The translations under genes and the position numbers were made by a program. A stretch of 62,132 nucleotides of DNA, taken from contig CAJNDS010000494.1 in NCBI GenBank assembly GCA_905221605.1, forward strand, positions 65,001-127,132. The letters are read 5' to 3'. The stretch's first letter is position 1; every line of letters begins with the position of its first letter. The stretch is from Symbiodinium natans. Lineage: Eukaryota; Sar; Dinophyceae; Suessiales; Symbiodiniaceae. The notes under the pieces are model-generated. The model saw only the letters and a program-made list of their open reading frames with translations. It had not been told where the DNA came from and did no database searches. Positions 12,226 to 24,741 of this stretch are shown one piece after another.

Positions 12226-13083
12226 TTGAGATTGGCCGAGTAGGCAGTTGCGCGGCTGCATGTTCCCTGGGACCGTGACGTGTGAGTCCCGAGTCTTAGC
12301 CGACCCTCTCGAGTCTGAGCCACTACTTCCACTGTTGTACCACACAGGTGCTCCATACTTCAGTTTGCGCTCTTGAACCTTCTGGGACTCGCCCCTTCTG
12401 ACACTCGCTCCCGGGGCATGCGCACGCGTACGGCCGGTTCCCGCTGGAGATGACCCAAGCAAGTGCGCCGATGCAGTCCTTCCAGGGGTGCATTTTTGTC
12501 ACTTCTCTGGTCTCTGATCGTATGGGCTATTCTCCAAGCTTCCGGTGCATGCACTATGTGCACTCACATCTGAGACTGCTTGCACCTTGACCTGAAGACA
12601 AGAGGGGGCACGTGGCTTCGCTGGATTATCAGGGCAGATTTGGAGGGTGTTGTAGAGGACGCTTTCTTTTCGTGCTGGAGCATGCTGGTGCAGCATGGCT
12701 TTAAAGGTTCAGCCGCAGGGGCCCAGCGTGGCAAAGCATTTGGGATCGTGCTATGTCATGCTTGCTTTTGTGCAAGCACGCACGGCCGGGGGTTTTCATG
12801 GACGCCTGGTAACCTGCTGGCCTTTCCTGCCCAACTGTGCCGGAGTTTGACAAGGGGTCTTGAAGTAATTGTTCCTGGCAAGCACTACATATATAATACA
12901 TACGCAGGATTCTGTATGTAGATAGACATCAGGTATGTTTTATGACTGTTCTGCTCAAGCTGGTAAGGCTAGCGTTGCATCACTTCGAAGCGCCTGCCCG
13001 GCGAAAGTTGCGGTTAGATTTTTCGGTCTCTTTCGGAGTATCTTTCGGAGTAACTTTCAGTCCTTGCTCTCGAAGGCCCAGCA

Positions 13084-13582
13084 AAGACGCAGCCAATTAG
13101 CTTCGAGGAGCTTGAAGCAGCAGTCGCACCCTTGCAAAACCTTTGCTCAAGTCAGCTCCCAGGAGTTCGCTCGGTTCGACCACAGCTTCGCTTCGCAAGG
13201 AGGCCCAGATGAAGCCGTGTGCTTTGCATCAATAGTTGAGACAAGCTGCTTGGCAATGCTTGGCAATGCTTGGCAATGCTTGGCAATGCTTGGCAATGCT
13301 TGGCAATGCTTGGCAGGTACAGGATGCAGTGGCAGCCGAGGTTGCACGGAACGTGCCAGTAAATTTGAGGTAGGAAGCAGAAGTCAGGTGGCGAAGATCA
13401 TGCAGCCCCTGAAAGAAAAGCTTCAGACTGAACAGACAACCAGGCCTCCGTGAGAAAGGGAGCACAGAAAGGCTGTCAAGGAAGACGCTGAGTGCTCTGT
13501 CAGGCAGCGTTTGGAGAACATGCTCAAGCTGGCCAAGGGTCAGAAGGCACAAGGCAGTCTTGACTTCCAAAAACTTCAATAG
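13084..13582 (+). CDS. C-terminal exons of an unidentified coiled-coil protein
   Basis: Three helical segments occur: ISFEELEAAVAPLQNL (about 13096), VAKIMQPLKEKLQTEQ (from 13391) and AVKEDAECSVRQRLENMLKL (from about 13460), running to QKLQ and TAG at 13580-13582. All are on the + strand and start after AG. They look like the end of a coiled-coil protein. They may close the gene seen at 12 kb. A decamer array sits in the intron between the first two. Confidence 0.4.
13251..13316. repeat. 10-bp minisatellite TGGCAATGCT, 6 perfect copies
   Basis: There are six exact copies from 13251 to 13310 and a partial seventh. It is one of five unrelated motifs in this window that share a 10-bp period. 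Confidence 0.95.
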
Positions 13583-13974
13583 CACCTGACTGCCAAGGTG
13601 TAGTTGCCTTGCTGATTACGTGGCACTAGCCCATCACTAATGTGAGGCTGTGCGAATTCAAATGAAGGGTTTCACTGTGCCTGCGCGGGCCTGCACCCAT
13701 TGCACATGACCCGTGGCTCGGCTCCCATGCGCTGCCTGGTGGCTGCCACGTGGGTGCACAGATTTGTACGGACACAATGCCTGTGCCCAAAAAGGATTGC
13801 CAGCCTTGCCCGCGCTAGGGGGCAGTAACGGCTTCCTAACTATTTTGCCTTCGTGTTTGTACTGTTCTTTGGCGTTCTGTATTTGTGTGGTCTAGGGTTT
13901 CCTGCAAGGAATAGAGGAAAGTCCTATCAAGACGCACAGTAAATAGAGGTCCCTGAACCCTAAGCCCGAAACCG

Positions 13975-14440
13975 CATCTCTTTTGAAGCCTTGCGTGCTT
14001 GCCTACAAAAAGTTTATGCCATAAAGAGGGCTCGCGTTAAGAAATCATGCGAATCCTTTTCCAAACCCATCATGCGAGTATTGCATTTGCAGATGGGGGG
14101 GGGAGGCTGCGCCCGCCCAACCCCCTACATTTTCTTTTGAAGCCTTGCACGCTTGCTTTAGAAGAGCTATATGCCAGAACAGAGGGCTTTCTCAGAACAT
14201 GCATATCTTGTTTCATTCCCCTCATGCTAGCACTGTGTTTGCAAGACCTCATGCGAGCATTGTGTTTGCAAATGCCCCCTTCCCACATTTGTTTCTTTTG
14301 AAACCTTGCAAGCTTGCTGTACAACGAAATCGTACCATAAGAGGACCTTCGCCAGACCCTCCAGGCGAGCATTGTGCTTGCAAGTGGCACACCCCCCCCC
14401 CCCTCCCCCCCGCCCCAAACGCTTTTGCAAATGCTGCACA
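13975..14440. repeat. degenerate tandem repeat, about 150-bp unit, 3 copies
   Basis: Three units each carry TCTTTTGAAGCCTTGC(A/G)(C/T)GCTTGC, then an AGAGGG(C/A) box, then a CATGCGAG(T/C)ATTG(C/T)(A/G)TTTGCA box and a G or C homopolymer run. They start near 13975, 14130 and 14285. The G and C runs lie at comparable places in each unit. Confidence 0.75.
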
Positions 14441-15329
14441 ATGCTGCCATGTTTGAGCATGCATCACATCAGGAGGATCAACTTCTTGTGTCATGTCTTC
14501 GCTTTAACCGCAGCAATGCAGGATCTGGATACAATTTGTAGAGAGACTCCTGTGCATGTAAGCGTTCAGGTGGCAGGCACAGAGCCATTACTGGTCAGCC
14601 TCCACCGCATCTGTATAACTGAGCGAATGCAGGCAGAGCACATGCTGCGAAGAGGACTGCTTCTATGCACTGACCTCACGCATGCAAAGGCAAGCATCCC
14701 AAGACGAGTCTTGAGTAGCAAGCAAGCAAGGTCTAGTGATCGCCGTCATCATTACAAATGATTTGGCAAGTTTTGCCGCTGACCCAGTTGACCCAGTCAA
14801 GCTGCAGCAGCTGCAGCCTGCATGATTCTGCTGTAGCCTTGCTGACCGCTACTGAGGCTTGTCCATGGAGGCAGCAAGGCTGCCAAAGTCAACAGCAACT
14901 ACGACAGCACCACAGTTAGTGCCCGGCAGCCCGCACTGCGTGTTCCTTTTAATTTCCTATCTTCGTTCTACAAGTTGTTGCCCTGGGATGTGCTGGGGAA
15001 GATTGCGGCACCGTGGCACATTGACTTGCTAGACAGACCTGTTGCAACACGCTTGTGATTTGCAAAAGAGCTTGTTCCAGATTTGGCTCCATGCTGGAGC
15101 ATGCAGCTATTTTCTCGATTCGGTTCTGAACTGCGTCTTGTTTGCTTGAAGTTTGCGACCCCTCGCCGCCCTTTAGTTGCCGAAAGGTATCTTTTGTACG
15201 CCAACGGACCCCAACGGCCCCTCCCCTCCCTGCACCACTCAGTGCACTGTTTCCACTTGCCACGCCCGCCGAACCCAGACCGCACCACCCGCGACACCCA
15301 AGCCATGCACAAGCACTTCGAAAACACAC

Positions 15330-15748
15330 CCACATCCACACACACAAACACACACACACACACACAAACAAACCAACCAACCAACCAACCAACCTACCAA
15401 TCAACCAACAAACCAAGTACAAAAAGCAAACAAAACCAAACACATCGAAGCAAAACCAAACAAAACTAAACAAAACCACACAAGACCAAACAAGACCAAA
15501 CAAAACCAAACAAAACCAAACAAAACCAAACAAAACCAAACAAAACCAAACAAAACAAAGCAACACTAAACCATAGCAAAAGAAACCAAACAAACCAAAC
15601 AAAGCTAAACAAAGCCAAACCACAGCAAAGAAAACAATCAAGCAAACAAACAAACAAACAGCCAAGCAAACAAACAAACAGACAAATCCACCAACAAACA
15701 AACAAACACACACCCACCCACCCACCCACCCACACACACACACACACA

Positions 15749-15832
<84 letters not shown>

Positions 15833-16599
15833 CTCACGCACGCACGCACCCACCACACACCACCCACACACACCCACCACCACCCACACACACACACACA
15901 CCACACACACACACAACACACACAACACACACAACACACACAACACACACACACACACAAAACACACACAACACACACAACACACACAAACACACACAAC
16001 ACACACAACACACACAACACACACACACAACACACACACACAACACACACACACAACACACAAAACACACACAACACACACACAACACACACAACACACA
16101 CAACACACACAACACACACACAACACACACAACACACACAACACACACAACACACACAACACATACAACACACACACAACACACACAACACACACAACAC
16201 ACACAACACAGACAAAACACACACAACACACACAACACACACAACACAGACAAAACACACACAACACCAACACACACACACACACACATCCACACACACA
16301 CAAACACACACACAACACCAACACACACACACAACCACACACACAACCCACACACACACACACACCACACCACACACACGCCAACGCGCACGCGCCCCAC
16401 GCGCAACGCGCACGCGCACGCGCACCGCCCGCGCAAGCGCAACGCGCCACGCGCACGCGCACGCGCACGCTGAGCGCGCGCGCGCGTACGCGCGGCGCGC
16501 GCCGCGCGCACACGCACACCCGCACACGCACACGCGCACGCGCACACGCGCACGCGCACACGCGCACGCACACGCGCACGCGCACGCACACGCGCACGC

Positions 16600-16683
<84 letters not shown>

Positions 16684-17625
16684 ACACACAGAGACACACA
16701 GAGACACGCACGCACGCGCACGCGCGCACGCGCGCACGCGCACGCGCGCGCGCGCGCGCAACCGCCCCAACCGCACCCGCACGCGCACGCCGCACGGGGC
16801 GGCAACGCGCACGCGCCCGAGCACGCGCACGGGAACGCGCACTGCGCGCGCCGCGGCACGCGAAAGCGCAAGGGCACGCGCTCGCGCTCGCGCTCGCACT
16901 CGCGCACGCGCTTCGCGCGAGCACTCGCGCGCGCGCACGCGCAACGCGCACGCGCACGCGCGCGCCGCACGCGCACGCGGCAAGCGCCGCGCACGCGCAC
17001 GAGCCCGCGCCGCGCACGCGCACGCGCATGCGCACGCACACGCGCACGCACACGCGCAAGCACACGCGCAAGCACACGCGCGCACACGCGCAAGCGCGCG
17101 CACACGCGCGCACACGCGCGCACGCGCACACACCCGCACACGCGCACACGCGCACACGCAGACACGCGCACACACGCAGACACGCAGACACGCAGACACG
17201 CAGACACGCAGACACGCAGACACGCAGACACGCAGACACGCAGACACGCAGACACGCAGACACGCAGACACGCAGACACGCAGACAAGCAGACACGCAGA
17301 AACGCAGACACGCAGACACGAAGACACCAGACACGTAGACACGTTAGACACGCAGGACACGCAGACGCAGACACGGCAGGCACGCAGACAAGCAGACACG
17401 CAGACACGCAGACACGCAGACACGCAGACAGCAGACACGCAGACACGCACGCAGACACGCAGACACGACACACAGACACGCAGACACGCAGACACGCAGA
17501 CACGCAGACACGCAGACACGCAGACACGCAGACACGCAGACACGCAGACACGCAGACACGCAGACACACAGACACGCAGACACACAGACACACAGACACA
17601 CAGACACACAGACACACATGTCCCA
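15330..17625. repeat. 2.3-kb mosaic of simple-sequence repeats
   Basis: The order from left to right is (ACACAA)/(CCAA) runs, CAAAACCAAA repeats, (CAAA)n, (CACC)n, (CACG)n, a long (AACACACAC)n tract, mixed CGCACG/GCGC tracts with pure (CA)n, and a 0.5-kb (GCAGACAC)n tract. Composition slides gradually from one motif to the next by single substitutions. Open frames of 600-700 residues across it are Cys/Val/Arg or Thr/His homopolymers and are not genes. Confidence 0.95.
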
Positions 17626-18405
17626 GAGGATGACATGCTCTGCAAAGAAGCCGTATATGGACGCAAGCAAGAGGAAGTAGGAGAGCACGAATGGAGTTGT
17701 ATATGATGTACTCACTCAAAATGTCATGTCCTATTACATGTGGACATGGTCATTTCGGTATGCTCACGCATGACACTCCAACATGGAAAACATGCTCACT
17801 CACGATCACGCTCCACCGCTCATGTTTGCACATTGCAGACACATGCTCACACGCTGATCATGCTCTGTCACTCATGTTAGCACATCCCCTCCACATGTTC
17901 GCAACACATGCTCCGAACCTTCCCGAACCTGCTTGATGTTCTCGTCCGTGCTCATGCGTGATCCATCAACATGCTCATGCAAGTATGCTCTGCTACCATA
18001 TTGTCACTGCTCAACAGACTGCACCACAAGACATCCAGGCTTGATGGGCTCGAGGTCTCATGACATGTTCACGGCTCAAAGCATTCACCCATGTTCAAAT
18101 ACCAAATGCTCAAAACGAAAATCACGTTCTTGTAGAAGTGGTTGAAGCAACAGCGAGGATGCACCATACACAGCTTGTGTTACAAGACATCTATAACTAT
18201 CACTGCAGGTACGTGGAAATGGCGTCCCATCTCCATATCACTGTGCAGTGAGAGCGTTTTCGTTGGCAGGAGACTTTCAAGCACACTCCTGCCCCCTGCT
18301 GTTATTGAAACATGAAGACGTGCTTCCGTTAGACTGCCAGGTTTTGCGCATTTTTCAACTCATTCTGCAGTGCTTGTTGGCGATCCCGCATGTACAGCGG
18401 TGTGC
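17626..18405. other. spacer between two simple-repeat blocks
   Basis: Mostly unique sequence with recurring, diverged ACATGCTCAC-like motifs between about 17720 and 18000. No exon could be supported. Confidence 0.5.
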
Positions 18406-19330
18406 CACACACACACAGAAACACAGAAGCACGGAAGCACGGAAGCACAGACGCACAGAAGCGCAGAAGCACAGAAGCACAGAAGCACCACAGAAGCACC
18501 ACAGAAGAAGCAGAGAAGAAGCACAGAAGAAGCACAGAAGAAGCACAGAAGAAGCGCAGAACAAGCACAGAACAAGCACAGAAGAAGCACAGAAGAAGCA
18601 CAGAAGAAGCACAGAAGCAGCACAGAAGCAGCACAGAAGCAGCACAGAAGAAGCACAGAAGAAGCACAGAAGAAGCAGAGAAGAAGCACAGAAGGAGCAC
18701 GGAAGCAGCACAGAAGAAGCACGGAAGAAGAACAGAAGAAGCACAGAAGAAACACAGAAAGAGCACAGAAGGAACACAGAAGCACAGGAGGAACACAGAA
18801 GCACAGGAGGAACACAGGAACACAGGAGCACAGAAGCACAGGAGCACAGAATTCACAGAAACACAGAAACACAGAAACACAGAAACACAGAAACACAGAA
18901 ACACAGAAACACAGAAACACAGGGAAACACAGGGAAACACAAGGAAACACAGGGAGACACAGGGAAACACAGGGAAACACAGGGAAACACAGGGAAACAC
19001 AGGGAAACACAGGGAAACACAGGGAAACACAGGGAAACACAGGAGCACAGAAGCACAGAAGCACAAAAGCACAGAAGCACAGAAGCACAAAAGCACAGAA
19101 GCACAAAAGCACAGAAGCACAGAAGCGCACAGGCAAACAGGATGCGCAGACACGCAGACCTGCAGACACGCAGACGCGCAGACACGCGCGCACGCACACG
19201 CGCACACGCACAGGCGCACACGCACAGGCGCAGACGCACACGCGCAGACGCACACACGCACACACGCACAGACAGAGACACACACACACACACAGACACA
19301 GACACAGACACAGACACCGACACCGACATC
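18406..19330. repeat. mosaic of AGAAGCAC, AGAAGAAGCAC, AGGGAAACAC and related repeats
   Basis: Successive blocks are AGAAGCAC octamers, an 11-bp AGAAGAAGCAC form (about 18500-18780), AGAAACAC octamers (about 18850-18920), AGGGAAACAC decamers (about 18950-19040), AGAAGCAC again, then CGCAGACA and (CA)n. All can be derived from an (ACAGAA)-like core. The long Ser/Cys or Gln/His/Lys frames are artefacts of the repeat. Confidence 0.95.
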
Positions 19331-20099
19331 GACACCGAGACAAAGAATCGCAGTCAGCAACATCGTTGTCCATTCATTGTCACGAAAGCTGCTCCTTGGA
19401 GCGTGCCGGAGTTGTCGTTTACCAATCATTCTCTCGTTGCTTCTCTCTCGCTCTCTATCTCCTCCCTCTCTCTCCCTTTTGCAAGATGACACGAAAATCA
19501 AGTAGACAGTTAACTAATGGGCAACGGGCGGCAAGGCCCCCCTAAATGATCGAGCCACCAACCTGAAGGCTCCCTAACCAGACTGAAACCCTAAGCCCCA
19601 AACCCTAGACCCCCCTCCTGTGGAAGCGCCCACGCGTGATCCAGCAACTTTCAAGCTCTATAGGAAGCGCCGGCCCCCTCGGCCCCCCCGCCCCACCAAA
19701 AACTGGAACACGCGCCGCTGCATGTGCAAAAACGCCAGCGCCACAATCTGATAGTGAGTTGATCTTCTTTTGCCAAGGCACGCCCTTCACGGTGCAGAAA
19801 CGGTTCCCTCCAGAGTTGGATGCAGCACAGTGTAACGTCATGGATGTGTCTGAGGCTTGAGACTAGGCACTACATTTCTCGGTGAAGCTAGGCCCTCGGA
19901 AAGCTCACCGGCGCTGCAGGGCAAGCTGTGGGGCAAGCTGCGGGGCAAAGGCCATCAAGCCGAATTCGCGAACATGCCTTGTCTTCTTGCCGGTGTCGCC
20001 TTTACTGTAAAGACTCGAAGGCGAATGCAAGTCGCCCGGCAAGCAGAGCCCCTTATGCCGTGGAGGTCCAAATGCACTGGCTTTGACAGATATTTCTAG
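19331..20099. other. region upstream of the ClpR exons
   Basis: It should contain the first exon and start codon of the ClpR gene, but no start could be chosen. A Ser/Gly/Pro/Ala-rich frame (about 19636-19750) could be a plastid-targeting leader; this is speculative. Confidence 0.3.
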
Positions 20100-21797
20100 G
20101 ATATCAGGAACACCGGTTACCTATACAATAGGCTGGCAGTGTCAAAGGAGCCGAGGGGCAAAGGTGCTGGTGACAAGACAGGCGTCAGCCCTGCTACCGA
20201 TGCCAGGATTCCGAACACTCAGAGCTTTCAGTGGCTGTCCGTGCGGGAGCTTCTGCTGCGAGAGCGAATCCTGATGGTGGCGGAGTGCCCTCCATGTTTT
20301 GACTCTTTTAGCAGTTCCACGAGCTTCCACCCTCTACGCCCTCCCGTACCCGAGCATCTCCGACCCGTCAGAAGGGACGGCAGGTCACCGCAGCTTGGTA
20401 GGGAGACCTGCATCGAAAGGTACATTGATGACAACATGGCCAATGCATATTTGGCCATGCTGTTGTACCTTCAGTCTGAAGATGCCAAAAAGCCAGCACT
20501 GCACTGAATTGAATTCTCAAGCGTAGGATTGTCAGCCAAGTTTCAGGGATGGATCGTTGGAGATCAGGTGCAGATCTACTTCTCCAGCCCGGGTGCCGCT
20601 CTGAAGCCGGCAGGGATCTGAGATTGTGGTTCGGTCCTGTACGCTTGAAGTGCATTCTGCCAAGTCGATGCCCCGGTACAGGCACCTCATTTCGATTCAG
20701 ACGCTGTCCACGCTTGTTGGTGTCGTACCGAGTTCATAGCGGGTCAGGCTCTGGCCTTGTATGACACCATTGGCCAGCTGAAGGCCAAAGGCTGTAAGGC
20801 CGAGAAACCCAGAGCAGCAAAGGCATTGCAAAACAATGGCAAAGGCACTGCAAAGGCAGTTCTTCTGTGTTCTTCTGTTCTTTGGCCTGGCATTTCCAGG
20901 TTACCACGGTCAGCTACTCTCTTTGTGCCGGGATGGGTGCCTTCTTGGCAGCTTCTGGCTCGTGCGCACCTTACAGAAATTTGCAATCCCTTGCTTGGGA
21001 CGTCGTGTCCTCAACGCTGCGCTAGGCCTGGGCGACGCTTTGCGACTCCAAACTCATTGTTTCTGCTTTCCAAAACAGGACTTGGCTGGGGCGTGGTGTA
21101 TGACAGATTCAACAACAGAGTACCGAGAGTATGGTCTGACCATATCTGAACAAGAGGACTGGAAAGTCCAGTCCAAGGTCAGGCGACCGAGATCGAATTA
21201 GAGGCATGAGTTTGCCAATAGTTGCCATATGCCCACAGCATGGATTTGCTTCGGCGCATCCGACGGAGGCAAAGCAGATGCTGCGGGAAAGTGAACGCAC
21301 CAGACCAAGTGTTCTGAATGCCTTAGTAGGTTCGTACGCCACGTTACGTCTCTTTCAGGCATCGAGGAAGAGCTGACCAGTATCACTGGCAGATCTCTTG
21401 AGCAGATCCGAAAGGAGACGCAGTTTTTCTTTTTGCTGGGTGTGACAATGCCTGACTGCCATCTGTACAAATCTGTACTGTACTTGCCATAGCCAGAGTG
21501 GATTGCAGGATTTGCGACGGAACTTCTACTTGACCGCAGCAGAGGCTGTAGAGTTCGCAGCCGAGATGTATTGCTTCACTGGCTCCGTTGGAGACTTGCA
21601 AGTTTCAGCTTTCTTCCAGATGGCTGTCAAGGTATGGTCTGATAGACAAGGTCTTGGTGCCGCAGGACGACAAAGGCTCCAAGCTCGACCAGGCAGGGGC
21701 AGGGTGCCCCTTTGCGCAGCTGCGCGAACTGCACAAAGTCATCGACCAAATAGCATACCGCCAGATGGCGGAGCACAAATCCTCGTCTCCAAGATAG
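20100..21797 (+). CDS. ClpP-family subunit without catalytic triad (ClpR-like), 11 exons
   Basis: ClpR subunits are non-proteolytic paralogues of ClpP that share the barrel of the Clp protease, in cyanobacteria and plastids. Exons: 20100-20284, 20420-20495, 20568-20609, 20748-20798, 20900-20961, 21026-21078, 21157-21203, 21269-21308, 21359-21414, 21509-21552, 21632-21797. They total 822 nt and stay in frame, giving 273 residues to a TAG. Family blocks in order: LLLRERILM, YIDDNMANAYLAMLLYLQSE, VQIYFSSPG, LALYDTIGQLKA, YSLCAGMGAFLAASG, RRFATPNS, GQATEIELEA, ELTSITGRSLEQI, NFYLTAAEAVEYGLID. Catalytic Ser is Gly (CAGMG in place of the usual A-S-M-G), His of the MIHQP block is replaced (LLSKT), and Asp is Asn (RRNFY). 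Donors are 4 GT, 4 GC and 2 GA. The true N-terminus lies upstream and was not found. Plastid location is inferred from family. Confidence 0.93.
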
Positions 21798-21990
21798 CTT
21801 CTTGAATGCTCCTCAGTGAGGACCCGGACCTTCAACAGTCTGCTCAGCATCCTTACTGTCCCATAGTCGACAGGCCCAGCTCACCAACCATACCACAGAT
21901 TAGCAGATCCGCCGTGCGGACAAACTGTGACTGTGCCACCTTCGGTGTCGGACCTGTGACACGAAGGTTGTTGATGGTTGTTGTGGTAGA

Positions 21991-22060
21991 TGGTTGTGGA
22001 TGGTTGTGGATGGTTGTGGATGGTTGTGGATGGTTGTGGATGGTTGTGGATGGTTGTGGA
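21991..22060. repeat. 10-bp minisatellite TGGTTGTGGA, 7 copies
   Basis: Seven perfect copies follow diverged TTGTTGATGG-type units. It lies just after the ClpR stop. Confidence 0.95.
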
Positions 22061-22460
22061 ATGTTGTTGATGCTTGTTGCATGTGGTGACCTCTGTGAAC
22101 GTTGAATCTGGCAGGGCACTCGTGATCCGTGGAGCGGCCAGGCAAGGCATAGGAGTTGTTACAATCGCCAGACTCTGGTAGCATTGACATTGCTTCTTTC
22201 CTTATTCTTTCATATGCTTTCCCTTTTTGTGTCCGTTTCATTGTCCTATTTTTCAGGTCGTAAAGCCGCAGGTCGGCTTCGGTGTCTTCGCAGATCCAGA
22301 TCAGCCTCGAACCGCTGTCTGAGTTTGCGATAGGAGAAAAAACGGAGAAGCGTGCTGCTTCGATAAGACTGCTGCATTGCTTGCACATTCTACATCATTC
22401 TACTAATCGACAAGAAGCATTAACTTGATGAAGTCACTGCAGACAAGATGCCCTGTCCGA

Positions 22461-22937
22461 CTATCTGCATGTGCATAGCATACTGCCTTGATGGAAAATG
22501 CAGGCAGCTCCAGCAGAAACCGCATGAGATTTGTTTGGTGCAAGGCTTGCGCAGCCTGTGCAGTCTTTGCAAGGCCATGCTCGCACCCACACGGCTCCAT
22601 TTCCCGGCTTCCCTTTAGCCTCAGCAACTTTACGAAGAAAAGCGACAACTTCACCAAAGTACGGTAACAGTCCAAGCAAGGGCCTGGCCATTCGATTCAT
22701 GACAACATCATGCAAAATAAAACATAGCTTCTGTGCTTGATGGGCTCGTCGGCAAAATCCGGCACATAAGGACATAAAATCCTCCAGGGATGCAATGTGG
22801 GTGGGTTCCTGCCGTACGATCGGACCGTCTTTTTTTTTGCCGCTTGAGTTCGAGGGAAGTGAGACTTGTGCTTTCGAAGGGTGTGTTCGAAAAGCCTGAA
22901 GCTCTGCCCTAAACTCAGGTCTCAGAATCCTTACCAA
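22461..22937 (-). CDS. possible - strand exon, unidentified protein
   Basis: A 158-residue open frame has balanced composition, including LEDFMSLCAGFCRRAHQAQK and PLLGLLPYFGEVVAFLRKV. A second - strand open stretch follows (22388 down to about 22090). No family is recognised. If real, it would be the only - strand gene among the + strand genes, so an antisense chance frame is at least as likely. Confidence 0.25.
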   Translation of the reverse strand: MVRILRPEFRAELQAFRTHPSKAQVSLPSNSSGKKKDGPIVRQEPTHIASLEDFMSLCAGFCRRAHQAQKLCFILHDVVMNRMARPLLGLLPYFGEVVAFLRKVAEAKGKPGNGAVWVRAWPCKDCTGCASLAPNKSHAVSAGAACIFHQGSMLCTCR

Positions 22938-24741
22938 TCATTCCTCGTAGCCGGAGCCATGATTGAATGAAAACTGAAGCACCGTGGCTTCTCGCCAACG
23001 AAAATCAAAAAGACATGTCAACTTCACCATCCCCAACCCCCTTCCCTGCTGAATTCAGCAGGCTTGAAAGTCCGCCTCTTTCAAGGCTAGCCGTCGTGTT
23101 TTTCTAGCACCATGGTCAGGCTGAGTGGCAAAGCTTGCTGTGAAGGTGGCGCTATGAGATCTACGCCAACATATGCTGCTAGATAATCAGGCTATGTCAA
23201 GAAACTTGAGGCTTCGGCTTGGAGGGTGAGACTTGTCACATAGCAGCGCAACAACATGATGCTCAGACCTCTGGCCTGGATAAGCGGCCGCTTCCAGACC
23301 CGAGTGCCGAGTTTGTTTTGGAAGTTTTCTTGCATGTTCAAGACTCAAAAACTTGGGGAGCAGTGCAACTGGTTATTTCCAGCCGCGCGGATGCGCTCCA
23401 GGTTTCGCGCTTGGCATCGGATGGTTTTTCGTGCATTTTGCCAAGGGCTAGCATTTGATGCGTTGTCATGATTCAAAATCAAGAGCCCCCACACGTCTTT
23501 TGATTTTGAACCATGTTGAGCCCTAAGATCCTCAATGCTAATGAGGCCATCAATCGAAGGGCTCTCTGCAACGAGTCCAAAGAACACATGCCGGGAGTCA
23601 TGAGGTTGCGCTACCAAGCGGGCAGGAAGACTACCCAAGTCGGGTCGGGTGATTGATCGCGGTGCTTGTTTTGGGTGCGTTGTTTCCGGAAACTCGTTGC
23701 TGGCAATTTGAGAAGGTGTTGGTTGGCTAGGACTTAGGACATGTATTATCGTTGTGTTTTTGGCAGAGTGATGATTGCCATGCATTCGGCCGATGCTTGG
23801 ATAAGTGTTTCTGCTGTTCGCGCTCGCCGTATGATTATTTGTTTTTTGTACCTCAACTTTTCTGAAATGAGACAGGACCGACGAGAGACTACTGGGAGAG
23901 CTGTTGCATAGTTCATAGCTCCGAGAGCTTGGCAGGGTTCCAGGTTCAATGCCCAATACACTCTGTGGCCACCAGCTCTGTTATGAGTTACCCGTTACGA
24001 ATAGACATGAATCTTCTTCGATGTTCTCAAGTCTTCGACCCCTGCTGCATGTATTTAGAAAATCTGCCATGGTGTTGGCGAACGTATCACTGGGTTTGAC
24101 GAAAAGTCTAGTGTGTCATATCGTGTAGGAATTCCAATCAAAGTTCATGTAGAGGTCCTCTTGGGTTGTTTGCCGCGCAAAGTGCTGCGGAATCTACCAT
24201 GTTCTTCATGTCTAGTGTGTCACCATGCGGCTTGCGTTATAACCGTTATACTTCGGCTCAACCACCAATGATTGTGTTGCTCAGAAATTGCTAGCTGCAA
24301 TATGCTGCAATATGCTGCAATGTGTTGGCTTGGCGGTCCGGAGTACAAAGGGCTTCCTACAAGCATATTCCAGTTGCACGAGACGAATTCCATTCTTGGG
24401 TCAAGTCAATTCAACGAGTCTCCTTCAGATGCACTGACGGTTCGCATTGACGCCACCCCTGACGCCGCCTTTGAGACTCATCTCAGGCCTGGCCAGGGTC
24501 ACGGTGGCAAGAATGATGTTTCGATTGAATGCCATGGCTACCCACATGATTCTGCCTGAGCCAACCAAACTTTTAGAAGGTATTGCTCGCAGCATCGACA
24601 GCAGGCAATCACAAGTCAACAAAGTGTTTTTGTGCACGGGCAGGTCGCCATGAGCGGAGGCCATTTGAGCAAGGCAGGTTGGAGTGCAAGGGAAGGTGGA
24701 AGGTGCAAAGTGTTCACGTGCGAGACTCAACAAAATGCAAG
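22938..24741. other. no confident gene between ClpR and AP-4 epsilon
   Basis: Open frames at 23219-23458 (+) and 23345-23956 (-) overlap each other and show no recognisable motif. The first exon(s) of the AP-4 epsilon gene should lie in the right part but were not resolved. Confidence 0.3.

Noticed and set aside
15466-17719. Open frames of 600-700 residues rich in Cys/Val/Arg
   Set aside because: They are translations of (CA)n, (CACG)n and (GCAGACAC)n in every frame and have no protein-like composition.
18329-19545. Frames of 340-410 residues, Gln/His/Lys/Ser on + and Cys/Ser/Phe on -
   Set aside because: Pure products of AGAAGCAC-type repeats open in all frames.
13251-22060. CRISPR-like arrays
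   Set aside because: Units are contiguous with no unique spacers and the context is an intron-rich eukaryotic genome.
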